Assembly (NCBI GenBank): GCA_002898215.1
Contig: BEIF01000001.1
Span: forward strand, 967,602-1,031,601
Direction: 5' to 3'
Length of the DNA stretch: 64,000 nt
Source of the DNA: a bacterium HR29
GTDB taxonomy: Bacteria > Chloroflexota > Dehalococcoidia > Tepidiformales > Tepidiformaceae
Shown: positions 36,727-45,615 of the stretch, in pieces
How the letters are laid out: each line of letters starts with the position of its first letter
How positions within the stretch are numbered: the stretch's first letter is position 1
Notes under the pieces: model-generated
The model's input: the letters and a program-made list of their open reading frames with translations, nothing else
Databases searched by the model: none
What the model was told of the DNA's origin: nothing
Program-made: the position numbers and the translations under genes

Positions 36727-38076
36727 TCACCCCGTCGAACGCTCGAGCCGAAGGTAGAGGCAGTCGTCGGTCGCGGGCGGGGGATTACAGGAAGGGGGGC
36801 AACCGAGCAGCGCGACGACGCCTTCGGCATCGGCGACGGCAACCGTACGACGCCGGGTCCACCGAGGGACCCGCTGTTCCGTCAACCAATCGGACACCTT
36901 TTTCCGAACGCCGCGTACGACGATCCGGTCGCCGGGCAGCAACGGCCTGGCGCGCAGGACACCCCGAACCCTTCCGCGATCGAGCGCGACCCACCCGTCG
37001 GGCCCCGGCTCGGTTCTTACCGCGACCCGGACTGGACCCAGCGGCGTGACGCCCGGCACCTCCAGAACCGTCGGCGTGAAGTGGAGCGGCTGGACGGCAG
37101 GACCGAGCCGCACCAGTCCACACGATGCCTCCAGCACGAGCCCGCCGAAGGACACCTCGCCTTGCCCGCATTGGAGGACGCGCCGCGCGTTCTCCAGGCG
37201 CGTCGCGTTCGAAGCGACCGGCTGCTGGAGGTAGGCCGCCTCCCGCTCGAGCACCAGGAGGAGCGACTCCGTCGGCAGCCGGCGCAGGGCATCGAGGCCG
37301 AAGATCACGCCCTCCGGGGAGCGCTCGGCGGGCCGAGCCGCGAGGGCCAGCCGCTCCAGTTCTTCGAAGGCTTCGGCTGCGCTGCGTGCCAGCCCGGTGA
37401 GGGCACGCTCGATCGCGGGGTTCAGCTCCCGCAACGCCGGAAGGAGCATTCGGCGGATGCGATTGCGGGCGAAGGCGAGGCTCTCGTTCGACGGGTCACG
37501 GCGCGCCTCCAGACCAGCGGCCTGGCAAACCGCGAGCGTCTCGGCGCGCCGCAGGACGAGGAGCGGCCGCACCAGCCGCAAGGCGGGCGCACCCGGAAGC
37601 GGCGCGACGGGCACCATACCGCGGAGCCCGCGAATGCCCGTGCCACGGACGATGCGCAGGAGCACCGTTTCGGCCTGGTCGTCGGCAGTGTGGCCGACCG
37701 CAACCGTATCGGCGCGCTCCCGCTGGGCGACGAAGCCGAGGAACTGGTAGCGCAGCTCGCGTGCGACCTCTTCGATGCCGCGGCGCGTTTCCCTCGCGCG
37801 GGCGGCGACATCGCCTTCCCCCGTCACGCATTTCAGGCCCCGCTCGGCAGCGACGCGGCGCACGAACTCCAGGTCCTCGCGCGAGTCCGGGCGTAGCTGG
37901 TGGTCGAAGTGAGCGACCACCAGCTCGAATCGGAAGCGGGAGGCGAGCGCCTGCAGCACGACCATGAGGGCCAGCGAATCCGGGCCCCCCGAGACGCCTG
38001 CCACGACGCGCCGCGCCCCGCGGAAGAGGCGTTCGTCTTCGGCGAAGCGAGCGACTCGCTCGACGAGCTCCTCCAC
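36727..38076 (-). CDS. tilS: tRNA(Ile)-lysidine synthase
   Basis: A 449-residue ATP pyrophosphatase that changes the wobble C of tRNA-Ile(CAU) to lysidine. The P-loop VSGGPDSLALM lies at about 28-38 and the TilS-specific segment VGHTADDQAETVLLRI near 124-139. The C-terminal TilS domain (RPLLPGDRIVVRG...KKVSDWL) is present. GTG start. It is the last gene of the long minus-strand cluster. Confidence 0.94.
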   Translation of the reverse strand: MEELVERVARFAEDERLFRGARRVVAGVSGGPDSLALMVVLQALASRFRFELVVAHFDHQLRPDSREDLEFVRRVAAERGLKCVTGEGDVAARARETRRGIEEVARELRYQFLGFVAQRERADTVAVGHTADDQAETVLLRIVRGTGIRGLRGMVPVAPLPGAPALRLVRPLLVLRRAETLAVCQAAGLEARRDPSNESLAFARNRIRRMLLPALRELNPAIERALTGLARSAAEAFEELERLALAARPAERSPEGVIFGLDALRRLPTESLLLVLEREAAYLQQPVASNATRLENARRVLQCGQGEVSFGGLVLEASCGLVRLGPAVQPLHFTPTVLEVPGVTPLGPVRVAVRTEPGPDGWVALDRGRVRGVLRARPLLPGDRIVVRGVRKKVSDWLTEQRVPRWTRRRTVAVADAEGVVALLGCPPSCNPPPATDDCLYLRLERSTG

Positions 38077-38129
38077 AGCACAACGCTACCGCGGGGGTGG
38101 GTGCCCCGCGAGTGCCGTCGAGGGTGCGT

Positions 38130-38474
38130 TCATCGGGTCGGGGCTTGCGCCTCCCACCAAGGCCCGGGCTTTGCCGGCTCGGGCGTCGGCCCCACGACCA
38201 GGAACGGCACCTCTCCGTCGCGGACGTAGCATAGCTCGCGGCGCGCCACCTGTTCGACGTAGGCATCGGAGGCCACGTAATCGAGCACGCCCTGCAGGTA
38301 GTCCCGTTGGGCTTCGAGACGGGCGAGCTCCGCCTCCGCCGCGGCGCGCTGCTGTTCAAGGCGATAGGTGCGGATCGCACCGAGGGCAGCGTCGTAGGCG
38401 AAGTAGGCAGCGAGTAGAACGGCGGCGGCGAACACCAGACGTCCGCGGCTCGCCAAAAGCGAACGCAACCTCAT
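38130..38474 (-). CDS. FtsB/DivIC-like septum formation protein
   Basis: A 114-residue bitopic membrane protein: a short basic N-terminus, a membrane helix (LVFAAAVLLAAYFAY), a coiled coil (RLEQQRAAAEAELARLEAQR) and the conserved end ARRELCYVRDGEVPFLVV that defines the FtsB/DivIC family. It acts in the FtsQLB-type divisome subcomplex. The ATG overlaps the upstream stop (ATGA). Position next to tilS is common in other bacteria. Confidence 0.85.
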   Translation of the reverse strand: MRLRSLLASRGRLVFAAAVLLAAYFAYDAALGAIRTYRLEQQRAAAEAELARLEAQRDYLQGVLDYVASDAYVEQVARRELCYVRDGEVPFLVVGPTPEPAKPGPWWEAQAPTR

Positions 38475-39115
38475 CGTGGCTCTCCACGGTACGGCGCGAG
38501 AGCGCCGGGTTCAAGCCTGGAGAGGTGACACGTATCGTTCCAGCGGCGAACCACCGGCCGGGGAGCCAGGTCCACCACGCTGAGCGAGGCGAGGTCGCAA
38601 GCGAACCAGCGGAAGGCAGCGAGGGGAAGGTCAAGCACCAGACAGAGCAGGGTTCGCAACACGAAGGTGTGGGAGACGATCGCCAATCCCCCAGGTTCGA
38701 GCTCGCGCACCCGCGGCAGCAGGGGGCGAAGGCGGTCAGCGAGGTCATCCAAGGACTCTCCGCCTGGCATCCGCACCGCGGCCGGGTCGTTCCCCAACCA
38801 CGCGGCGACGAAGTCGGGCCACCGGCGGCGGACCTCGTCGAGGCGCAGCCCTTCCGTATCGCCGACGTCGAGCTCGGCGAGCGCCCCTTCGACGACGAGC
38901 GAAGCGCCGGCGGCCCGCGCGATGGCCTCCGCCGTGAGCCGAGCCCGCTGCAGAGGGCTCGTCCAGACGGCGGCGATCGAGAAGCGAGCGCAGGCAGTCG
39001 CGAGCGCTTCGGCCTGCCGCCAGCCGCGCTCCGTGAGGGGTACGTCGGCCCGGCCAAGCCCGAGACCATCGCGGTTCGCTGCCGTTTCGCCGTGGCGGAT
39101 GAGGTAGAGGGTCAC
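38471..39115 (-). CDS. Histidine phosphatase (phosphoglycerate-mutase-like)
   Basis: About 214 residues with the family RHG motif at the N-terminus (LYLIRHGETAANRDG), a second catalytic His in VSHTFVLR, and an acidic residue in the ALAELDVGDTEG segment. Members dephosphorylate small metabolites, for example in alpha-ribazole or phosphoglycerate metabolism. A cobalamin link (CobC) is possible because B12-dependent mutase genes lie upstream, but this is inference. I chose the GTG that overlaps the GNAT stop (GTGA) rather than an upstream start. Confidence 0.87.
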   Translation of the reverse strand: MTLYLIRHGETAANRDGLGLGRADVPLTERGWRQAEALATACARFSIAAVWTSPLQRARLTAEAIARAAGASLVVEGALAELDVGDTEGLRLDEVRRRWPDFVAAWLGNDPAAVRMPGGESLDDLADRLRPLLPRVRELEPGGLAIVSHTFVLRTLLCLVLDLPLAAFRWFACDLASLSVVDLAPRPVVRRWNDTCHLSRLEPGALAPYRGEPR

Positions 39116-39615
39116 GGCCGCTCCGGACCTTCCTCGAGGACGGAGAGCGGCGCCCACAGGCGCTGGATGAAGGGCGTGAAGCCCAAGCGCGACCAGAACT
39201 CTCGGGCCTCACGGTCGGCCTCGAGGACCGTCATCTCGAAGTGGTGGATCTCCTCCGTCCGCATTCCCCACTCGGCGATCGCCCGGAAGAGCTGGCGGCC
39301 GATCCCGAGCCCGCGGTACGCGGGAGCGACGTAGAAGTGCCCGATGGTGAGGTGGCGGTCGGGGAGGCGTGAGGTAGGCGCGCTCTCGATACCGCCGCTT
39401 ACGAAGCCCACCAGCGTCCCCTCGTCCTCGGCGACGAAAGCCGCGGCATACGGGTTCGCCAGGATCTCGTCGAGCGCCTCGGCGAACTCCCGCTCGCTCA
39501 CGGGCGACGGGATCACGCGGCGATCGACGGAGGCGTAGTGGCGGAGCATCGCCTGCCAGAGCACGTACAGTCCCGGAGCGTCGCCACTGCCCGCCGGACG
39601 GACAACGACCGTCAT
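39112..39615 (-). CDS. GNAT-family N-acetyltransferase
   Basis: A 167-residue acetyltransferase. Motif A is complete (IGHFYVAPAYRGLGIGRQLF, about 91-110) and the C-terminal FWSRLGFTPF element is canonical. Acceptor unknown. The start codon overlaps the DUF2344 stop and the stop overlaps the phosphatase start, so it sits in a tightly coupled operon. Confidence 0.9.
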   Translation of the reverse strand: MTVVVRPAGSGDAPGLYVLWQAMLRHYASVDRRVIPSPVSEREFAEALDEILANPYAAAFVAEDEGTLVGFVSGGIESAPTSRLPDRHLTIGHFYVAPAYRGLGIGRQLFRAIAEWGMRTEEIHHFEMTVLEADREAREFWSRLGFTPFIQRLWAPLSVLEEGPERP

Positions 39616-40298
39616 TCGAACCGCCCTTTCGTGCGCCAGGCATCGATTGCCGGCGTGGAGTCGCGCAGGACGAGCGCCGTGCGGGTGATGCGCCGCGCCT
39701 CCACTCCCGGGAAGAGCGCCTCGACCAGATGCTCCGGCCGCGCGGTGAGCTCCTGGTCGGCCTGGAGGCGCATGGCCAGGACGCTGCCACCTGCAGCGGG
39801 GCGCACCTGGAGCCAGGCCACGGCCCGCCGGAGGTCGTAGGTGCGGGGCCGCTCCCGCTTCGTGTCGGTGTAGGACCAGCTTTCCGCGGCGAGGAACTCC
39901 GCGACCCGCCGCTGCGCCTCCCCGGCAGGAACCGGCACCTCCGCTTCGTAGTCGGCCCAGGCCAGGGCCGCCTGGGGTGCCGGTGCCGAAATCGGGACCT
40001 CACGGACCGTGACGACCGCGAGGTCATCGGTCGTCTGCTCCGCCAAACGGCGGCAGAACTCCTCCACGGCCACGCGCTCGGTGAGGGTGACGTCCATGAC
40101 CTCCGCCTCGCCCGTGAACCCCAACGGCAAGGGCGCCGCGAAAGCGATCTTCGGATGGGGCGTGAAACCTTGCGAGTAGGCGAGCGGCAACCCTGCCCTG
40201 CGGATCGCCCGCTCCCAGTGGCGCAGGACATCGAGGTGGGAGATGAATCGGAGGCGCTCCCCTTTTCGGAACCAGACGCGGATCCGCTGTTGGGTCAC
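39612..40298 (-). CDS. TIGR03936-type (DUF2344) radical-SAM-associated protein
   Basis: A 228-residue protein with the family opening IRVWFRKGERLRFISHLDVL and AYSQGFTPHPKIAFAAPLPLG. In many Gram-positives and Chloroflexota this domain is fused to, or sits next to, a TIGR03960 radical-SAM protein, and has been linked to tRNA or ribosome-related modification. No radical-SAM partner is encoded in the window. The GTG start was chosen because the family opening begins there; the longer frame upstream has no homology signal. Confidence 0.85.
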   Translation of the reverse strand: MTQQRIRVWFRKGERLRFISHLDVLRHWERAIRRAGLPLAYSQGFTPHPKIAFAAPLPLGFTGEAEVMDVTLTERVAVEEFCRRLAEQTTDDLAVVTVREVPISAPAPQAALAWADYEAEVPVPAGEAQRRVAEFLAAESWSYTDTKRERPRTYDLRRAVAWLQVRPAAGGSVLAMRLQADQELTARPEHLVEALFPGVEARRITRTALVLRDSTPAIDAWRTKGRFE

Positions 40299-40311
40299 GC
40301 CGGCGATCGTA

Positions 40312-41262
40312 TCACGGGTGCAACGGCGTCCCGAGGACCGCGCTGGCCAATTCCTCGGCAGCAGTGTGCGGGTCGAGCTCGCGGGCAGCCACCCGGGCAA
40401 CGAGGGCATCGAGTTCGTCTGCCGGGGTGGCCGCACGGATGCGCTCGAGGAGGATCGCCTGAGCCTGCGCCAGGATCTGGTGACGGGCGTCGTCGTAGCG
40501 CTGGCGCTCGAGCTCACCCGACCGCTCGAGCTCCACACGGTGCGCTTCGATGGCATCGGCCAGGGCGGCGATGCCCTCTCCGGTGATGGCAATGGTCCGG
40601 AGAATGGGCGGCCGGCGCGCCCCCGCCGGGGCGAGCGTGAGGAGCGCCTGGAGCTGCGAGACCAGGGTGTCCGCCCCCGGGAGGTCGGCCTTGTTGACGA
40701 CGAGGATGTCGGCGATTTCGATGATCCCGGCTTTCATCGCCTGGATGTCGTCGCCGGTACCCGGGTTGTTCACGAGGACGGTCGTGAGGGCCGTACCGGC
40801 AATTTCGACCTCGTCCTGGCCGGCGCCCACCGTCTCGATGAGGATGACGTCGAACCCGAAGGCGTCCATCACCGCGACGACGTCGTTCACCGCCGGGGCG
40901 AGCCCGCCGAGCGCTCCTCTGGAGGCCATGGAGCGGATGTACACGCCGGGGTCGAGCGCCAGGTCGTGCATCCGGATGCGGTCGCCCAGGAGGGCTCCCT
41001 GGGTGAAGGGGCTCGAAGGGTCGACGGCGACGATGCCCACCTGCTTACCCCGGCGGCGCCATTCGGCCGCCAGGGCCCCGGTCACGGTGCTCTTGCCGGA
41101 GCCGGCGCTGCCGGTGATCCCGACGGTATGCGCACGCCCCGAGCGCGGGTACAGAAGGCGGACGTACTCCCGGCCTTCTTCGGTATCGTTCTCGACGCGG
41201 GTCAGGACGCGGGCGAGTGCGCGGCGGTCGCCCTGCAGGAAGCGTTCGAGGAGCTCGTTCAC
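40312..41262 (-). CDS. meaB: Methylmalonyl-CoA mutase-associated GTPase (MeaB/ArgK)
   Basis: A 316-residue G3E-family GTPase that protects and reloads adenosylcobalamin on methylmalonyl-CoA mutase. G1 is GSAGSGKST near 52-60, the G3 region ETVGAGQDE near 143-151 (usually ETVGVGQSE), and G4 is NKADLPGA near 191. The GTG start lies 4 nt after the stop of the B12 subunit gene. Context and motifs agree. Confidence 0.94.
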   Translation of the reverse strand: MNELLERFLQGDRRALARVLTRVENDTEEGREYVRLLYPRSGRAHTVGITGSAGSGKSTVTGALAAEWRRRGKQVGIVAVDPSSPFTQGALLGDRIRMHDLALDPGVYIRSMASRGALGGLAPAVNDVVAVMDAFGFDVILIETVGAGQDEVEIAGTALTTVLVNNPGTGDDIQAMKAGIIEIADILVVNKADLPGADTLVSQLQALLTLAPAGARRPPILRTIAITGEGIAALADAIEAHRVELERSGELERQRYDDARHQILAQAQAILLERIRAATPADELDALVARVAARELDPHTAAEELASAVLGTPLHP

Positions 41263-41266
41263 TGGG

Positions 41267-41680
41267 CTATTTCTTCACGTGTTCGAAGACGAACTTGACG
41301 ATGTCCTGGGTGTTGGTGCCGGGACCGAAGATCTCCTTGAACCCGAGCTCCTTCAGCTTCGGCACATCCTCGTCGGGGATGATACCGCCGGCGAAGAGGA
41401 GGACATCGTCGACGCCGCGCTTCTTCAGCTCTTCGACGACCCGAGGGAAGAGCTCGAGGTGCGCGCCGGAGAGGATGCTCAGGCCGACCACATCCACGTC
41501 CTCCTGGAGCGCAGCCTCGGCGATCATCTCCGGCGTCTGCCGTATGCCGGTGTAAATCACCTCCATCCCGGCATCACGAAGCGCCCGGGCGACGACCTTC
41601 GCGCCGCGGTCGTGGCCGTCGAGCCCTGGCTTCGCGATCAGGACGCGGATCTTCTTCGTCGTGGACGGTGCGCTGCTCAT
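41267..41680 (-). CDS. Methylmalonyl-CoA mutase small, cobalamin-binding subunit
   Basis: A 137-residue B12-binding domain with the base-off motif [13 protein letters not shown] (about 19-31), [10 protein letters not shown] near 68-77 and [10 protein letters not shown] near 98-107. These bind the lower face of adenosylcobalamin. It must pair with the catalytic TIM-barrel protein encoded upstream at 43503-45158, which lacks this domain. GGAGGCGG precedes the ATG. Confidence 0.94.
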   Translation of the reverse strand: MSSAPSTTKKIRVLIAKPGLDGHDRGAKVVARALRDAGMEVIYTGIRQTPEMIAEAALQEDVDVVGLSILSGAHLELFPRVVEELKKRGVDDVLLFAGGIIPDEDVPKLKELGFKEIFGPGTNTQDIVKFVFEHVKK

Positions 41681-41714
41681 ACCGCCTCCATTGTATGTCG
41701 AGCCGTTCGCCGAT

Positions 41715-42104
41715 CTACCCCCGCTGGATGAGCTGGAGGTTCACCCCGAAAGTCGACCTGGGCGAAACGAAGGCGATGCCGTTGTTCGGGTCGCTCACTC
41801 GGCAGCCGAGAGCACGGAGGTGCTGGACGGCCGCCTCCAGGTCATCGACGGCGAGGGAGAGCAGGAACTGGCCCTCGCCCCGTTGGCGAGCGAACTCGGC
41901 CACCGGTCCCTGGTCCGTGATGGGCTGAATGAATTCGAGGTCGCTTTCGCCTACGGGCACGAAGGCGTTGCGGATGCCGAGCGCCGGGATTTCGCCGCCG
42001 CGGCTGGGGTCGGCCTTCAAGCCGAAGTTCCGTTCGTAGGTGGCGAGGGCTTCCTGAAGGTCTCGCACCACGATGCCGACGTGGTCGATCTTCAACAGCT
42101 TCAT
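41715..42104 (-). CDS. VOC-family protein, methylmalonyl-CoA epimerase-like (first of three in order toward MeaB)
   Basis: A 129-residue glyoxalase/VOC-fold protein opening [20 protein letters not shown], with metal-ligand-like His and Glu positions (DLEFIQP near 56) but weaker overall fit to the epimerase than the gene at 42526-42942. Coupled by ATGA overlap to the next upstream gene. It may be a second epimerase or act on another CoA ester. Confidence 0.85.
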   Translation of the reverse strand: MKLLKIDHVGIVVRDLQEALATYERNFGLKADPSRGGEIPALGIRNAFVPVGESDLEFIQPITDQGPVAEFARQRGEGQFLLSLAVDDLEAAVQHLRALGCRVSDPNNGIAFVSPRSTFGVNLQLIQRG

Positions 42105-42526
42105 GCCTCGGGCTCCTCGTTCGCTGGGGATTGGGGAATGGCGCCGTACTGCATGATGGCGAAGGGGACTCCGTGGGTGCCGCCCCGCACCGTGGCGATG
42201 AGTGCGCCCGGCTGTACGGCCGGCTTCGGGTCGCCCACCGGGTAACCGCGGTCGCGGAGGCGGCTCACGGCGGCGTGGATGTCACGGACGCAGAGCACGA
42301 AGCCGGCGAGCTCGGCCCGAGGCTCCCCCTCACTGGGCTGCGGCGGGCCGGCGAACTCGAGGATGACTTCGCCGAACTTCATGAACTCGAGATGCGCGCC
42401 TGTCCCCGGCCGCGTCATGGTACGACGAATCGGCGCGCCCAGGAGGCGCGAGAAGTGCGCTGCCGTTGCGGCGCTGTCGCTCGACCTGATGACGATGTGG
42501 TCGATGTGGGTGGCGCCGATCGACAT
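42101..42526 (-). CDS. VOC-family protein
   Basis: A 141-residue glyoxalase-fold protein (HIDHIVIRSSDSAATAAHFS at the start, VILEFAGPP near 54-62). It begins in the TGATG overlap with the epimerase gene; a TTG one codon earlier is also possible. It is clearly diverged from the epimerase, so its substrate is not known. Its place in the mutase operon suggests a related acyl-CoA or 2-oxo-acid. Confidence 0.85.
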   Translation of the reverse strand: MSIGATHIDHIVIRSSDSAATAAHFSRLLGAPIRRTMTRPGTGAHLEFMKFGEVILEFAGPPQPSEGEPRAELAGFVLCVRDIHAAVSRLRDRGYPVGDPKPAVQPGALIATVRGGTHGVPFAIMQYGAIPQSPANEEPEA

Positions 42527-42942
42527 CAATGCCCTTCGGGGAGCGGCTGGGCGAACTCCACCAGCACGCCGTGATTGGACTTCGGATGGAGGAAGCAGAT
42601 CATCCCAGCGAGGCCGCGGCGCGGCTTCTCATCGATCACCTGGATGCCCTTCTGCTTGGCGGCCTCGAGCTCCGCCTCGACGTCGTCGGTCTCGAAGCAG
42701 ATGTGGTGCATCCCCTCGCCCCGGGATTCCAGGAAACGGTAGACGCCCGTGTCGGTGCGGGTCGGCTCGATGAGCTCGATCTCGGAGTTTCCGATCTGGA
42801 GGAGAACCCCTCGCACACCCTGGTCCTCGACGACCTTATCGGCCGTAACGGGCAGACCGAGCGCGTCGCGGTAGAACTTCAACGCCTCATCGGCGCTCCG
42901 CACGACGATGCCCACGTGGTGGATCTTGGTGATCACGCGCAT
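42526..42942 (-). CDS. mce: Methylmalonyl-CoA epimerase
   Basis: A 138-residue VOC enzyme that converts (S)- to (R)-methylmalonyl-CoA. It carries the expected blocks: KIHHVGIVVRSADEALKFY, EIELIEPT, EGMHHICFETDDVEAELEA and the C-terminal SNHGVLVEFAQP, with His/Glu metal ligands in each half. The ATG follows AAGGAGTA. The mutase gene is upstream, completing the propionyl-CoA to succinyl-CoA route apart from the carboxylase, which is not in the window. Confidence 0.92.
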   Translation of the reverse strand: MRVITKIHHVGIVVRSADEALKFYRDALGLPVTADKVVEDQGVRGVLLQIGNSEIELIEPTRTDTGVYRFLESRGEGMHHICFETDDVEAELEAAKQKGIQVIDEKPRRGLAGMICFLHPKSNHGVLVEFAQPLPEGH

Positions 42943-42961
42943 ACTCCTTCCGCGGGAATGG

Positions 42962-43501
42962 TCAGTCGAGCGCCCACACTTCCTCGGGCACGGAGTGGAA
43001 GCTCGTCTCCCGGACCCCGGCCATGCCCGCAAGCCGGGCCGCGATGGGATGCCAGTGCTGCCGGTCGTGGTCGATGATGGAGCGGATGAGCTTGTGGTGG
43101 ATGGAGCCTTCCGAGGCGACGTCCTCGTCGGAGAGCTGGGCGATCTCCTCCATGAGGCGGCGGCGGCCGCCCTTCAGCTGCTCGAGCACGCACCAGAAGT
43201 TCAGGTCGCGTTTCCGCTCCACGTGCTCCTGATTCCACTCGTCCAAGCGGCTGCGGTCGAAGTCGAGGATGGCCGGCCTGCGGCCCGCGCGGAGCTGCTT
43301 CAAGGCAAGGACGACTTCCGCCTCCCAGGTGGCCACGTGACCGACGATGTCCTTCAGGGACCATTCGCCGATGAAGGGGTGCTCGATGTCGCGGATGCGG
43401 CAGGTCTCGATGTTGCGCAACAGCTGGTTCCGCTCGCGCTCCAGTTCGGCGAGGAGCCGGTGCCGGGCTTCGGCCAGGGAGCGCGTGTCGCTGGGCTGCA
43501 C
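42962..43501 (-). CDS. DinB-like four-helix-bundle protein
   Basis: A 179-residue protein of the DinB/DfsB-ClbS superfamily. It has the characteristic GEWSLKDIVGHVATWE block (about 45-60) with a metal-binding His, and a second His pair in IIDHDRQHWHPI near 144-155. Such proteins include thiol-dependent transferases and hydrolases, but this one has no assigned function. It is embedded between mutase and epimerase genes with almost no spacing, so it is cotranscribed. Confidence 0.8.
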   Translation of the reverse strand: MQPSDTRSLAEARHRLLAELERERNQLLRNIETCRIRDIEHPFIGEWSLKDIVGHVATWEAEVVLALKQLRAGRRPAILDFDRSRLDEWNQEHVERKRDLNFWCVLEQLKGGRRRLMEEIAQLSDEDVASEGSIHHKLIRSIIDHDRQHWHPIAARLAGMAGVRETSFHSVPEEVWALD

Positions 43502-43502
43502 G

Positions 43503-45158
43503 TCAGATCACCACCGTTTCTCGATGCTCGCCCCAGACCTTACGGAGGGCGTCGCTGATTTCGCCCAGCGTGGCCCGGGCCTCGACGCACTCGATGATAA
43601 CGGGCATGAGGTTCTCGGTGCCCTCGGCCGCCCGGCGGAGCTTCTCGAGGGCGCAGGCCACCCGCTCGCTGTCGCGGGTCTCGCGGAGCCGGCGCAACCG
43701 CTCCACCTGGCGCTGGCCGATGGACGGGTCGAGGCGGAGGATCTCGGGCTTCTCCTCCTCGCGGGTGACGAACTCGTTCACGCCGACGATGATGCGTTTC
43801 TTCTCCTCGACCTCACGCTGGTAGCGGTAGGCCGACTCCTGGATCTCCCGCTGCTGGTAGCCGCGCTCGATGGCCGCCAGCGCGCCGCCGAGGCTGTCGA
43901 TGATCTCGATGTAGTTGCGGGCAGCCTTCTCGATCTCGTTCGTCAGGTGCTCGACGTAGTACGAACCGGCGAGGGGGTCGATGGTATCGGCCACGCCGCT
44001 CTCGTAAGCGATGATCTGCTGCGTCCGGAGCGCGATCTGGACCGACTTTTCGGTGGGAAGCCCCAGCGCCTCGTCCATCGAGTTCGTGTGGAGCGATTGG
44101 GTGCCCCCGAGCACCGCGGCGAGCGCCTGGATGGCCGTGCGGACGATGTTGTTCTCCGGCTGTTGGGCGGTGAGCGTCGCTCCGCCGGTCTGGGTATGGA
44201 AGCGGAGCATCCAGGAGCGCGGGTTCTTCGCTTCGAAGCGCTCCTTCATGATGCGGGCCCAGAGCCGCCGGGCGGCGCGGAACTTCGCCACCTCCTCGAG
44301 GAAGTTGTTGTGGCAGGCGAAGAAGAAGCTCAACCGCGGGGCGAACTCATCCACGTCAAGGCCCGCATCGATGGCCGCCTGTACGTAGGCGATCCCGTTC
44401 GCCAGGGTGAACCCGACCTCTTGCGCGGCGGTCGCACCCGCCTCGCGCATGTGGTAGCCGGAGATGGAGATGGTGTTCCACTGCGGCACGTGCTCACTGC
44501 AGTACTTGAAGATGTCGGTGATGAGCCGCATCGAGGGCTTCGGCGGATAGATCCACGTGCCGCGGGTGATGTACTCCTTCAGGATGTCGTTCTGGATGGT
44601 TCCCCCCAGCTTCTCGGGCGGGACCCCCTGCGTCTTGCCGACGGCGATGTACATGGCGAGGAGGATGGCTGCCGTGGCGTTGATGGTCATCGAGGTCGTC
44701 ACTTTGTCGAGGGGGATGCCATCGAAGAGGATGAGCATGTCCTCGATGGAGTCGATGGCCACGCCCACCTTTCCCACCTCGCTAGCGGCCATCGGATGGT
44801 CGGAGTCGTAGCCGATTTGCGTGGGAAGGTCGAAGGCGACGGACAGCCCCGTTTGCCCGTTTTCAAGGAGGTAGCGGTAGCGACGGTTCGACTCCTCCGC
44901 CGTGCCGAAGCCCGCGTACTGCCGCATCGTCCAGAGGCGGCCGCGGTACATGGTCGGCTGGATGCCACGGGTGAACGGGTATTCGCCCGGGTAGCCGAGC
45001 TCGCGGTTCGGGTCCCAGCCGGCTAGGTCCTCGGCGGTGTAGAGCGGCTCGACGACCATCTCGCCGGTGGTGACGAACCGCTCCTGGCGCTCGGGAGCGC
45101 GCTCGACGGCCTTCCGATAGGTGGATTCGAGCCAGTCCTTCTTCGAGCTGCTCGGCAT
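43503..45158 (-). CDS. Methylmalonyl-CoA mutase large (catalytic) subunit
   Basis: A 551-residue TIM-barrel subunit of adenosylcobalamin-dependent methylmalonyl-CoA mutase, or a close relative. Visible family blocks are [60 protein letters not shown] and [20 protein letters not shown]. The B12-binding domain is absent and encoded separately downstream. The [19 protein letters not shown] block has the Tyr and Arg found in true methylmalonyl-CoA mutases. Relatives such as isobutyryl- or ethylmalonyl-CoA mutase are possible, though mce and meaB next door favour methylmalonyl-CoA. The ATG was chosen where family similarity begins. Confidence 0.93.
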   Translation of the reverse strand: MPSSSKKDWLESTYRKAVERAPERQERFVTTGEMVVEPLYTAEDLAGWDPNRELGYPGEYPFTRGIQPTMYRGRLWTMRQYAGFGTAEESNRRYRYLLENGQTGLSVAFDLPTQIGYDSDHPMAASEVGKVGVAIDSIEDMLILFDGIPLDKVTTSMTINATAAILLAMYIAVGKTQGVPPEKLGGTIQNDILKEYITRGTWIYPPKPSMRLITDIFKYCSEHVPQWNTISISGYHMREAGATAAQEVGFTLANGIAYVQAAIDAGLDVDEFAPRLSFFFACHNNFLEEVAKFRAARRLWARIMKERFEAKNPRSWMLRFHTQTGGATLTAQQPENNIVRTAIQALAAVLGGTQSLHTNSMDEALGLPTEKSVQIALRTQQIIAYESGVADTIDPLAGSYYVEHLTNEIEKAARNYIEIIDSLGGALAAIERGYQQREIQESAYRYQREVEEKKRIIVGVNEFVTREEEKPEILRLDPSIGQRQVERLRRLRETRDSERVACALEKLRRAAEGTENLMPVIIECVEARATLGEISDALRKVWGEHRETVVI

Positions 45159-45268
45159 GCGGCGCGAACTCCGGAAGGGGGATGGTGGCGGGCGGACCGG
45201 GCCCATCCGGGACCCTCCCGGGAGTATAGGCGAGCTCGTTCGCGGCCGGCAAACGAAGCCGTTGGCCG

Positions 45269-45466
45269 CTACGGGTCGCGGGTGTCGCGGGCGCGTTCCC
45301 GCAGGCGGCGGAGGCGCTCCTCCACCAGGTCGATGGGCGCGGGACGGGGCCGCCAATGGCGGGCAGCGAGCTGGCGCCGGCGCCGGTCGAGCTCGTCGTC
45401 GTAGGTCCAGACGCGCTTCGGCACTCCCATATCGACAGTATCGACGCTTCCCTCGATGGCGCCCAT
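45269..45466 (-). CDS. Possible small basic protein
   Basis: 65 codons (or 53 from an internal ATG at 45430) encoding a highly charged, probably helical peptide ([20 protein letters not shown]). No good ribosome binding site precedes either start and I recognise no family. Its position upstream of, and codirectional with, the mutase operon and its amino-acid make-up keep it possible rather than likely. Confidence 0.3.
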   Translation of the reverse strand: MGAIEGSVDTVDMGVPKRVWTYDDELDRRRRQLAARHWRPRPAPIDLVEERLRRLRERARDTRDP

Positions 45467-45569
45467 CGGTGGTTTCCATACTTCGCTTGCGGCGAAGCCT
45501 TAGGCACGGCCGAAAATTTAAGGGCTCGGGAGATCTGAAATCAGGACTTCCCCTACTTGCGCGTGGGTG

Positions 45570-45575
45570 TATAAT
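45570..45575 (+). promoter_or_regulatory. -10 element of the OmpR-like regulator gene
   Basis: A perfect TATAAT about 40 nt before the GTG start. A matching -35 is not evident. Confidence 0.5.
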
Positions 45576-45615
45576 CGCGCCCACGACGCTGGAAGGGCTG
45601 CCGAGGGTCATTCAG

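Larger units (their letters stand above)
45159..45615. other. Divergent intergenic region between mutase and regulator genes
   Basis: About 457 bp hold a possible 65-codon small gene on the minus strand and the regulator promoter. The part at 45500-45545 is unusually A+T-rich (AAAATTTAAG). Nothing else recognised. Confidence 0.5.
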
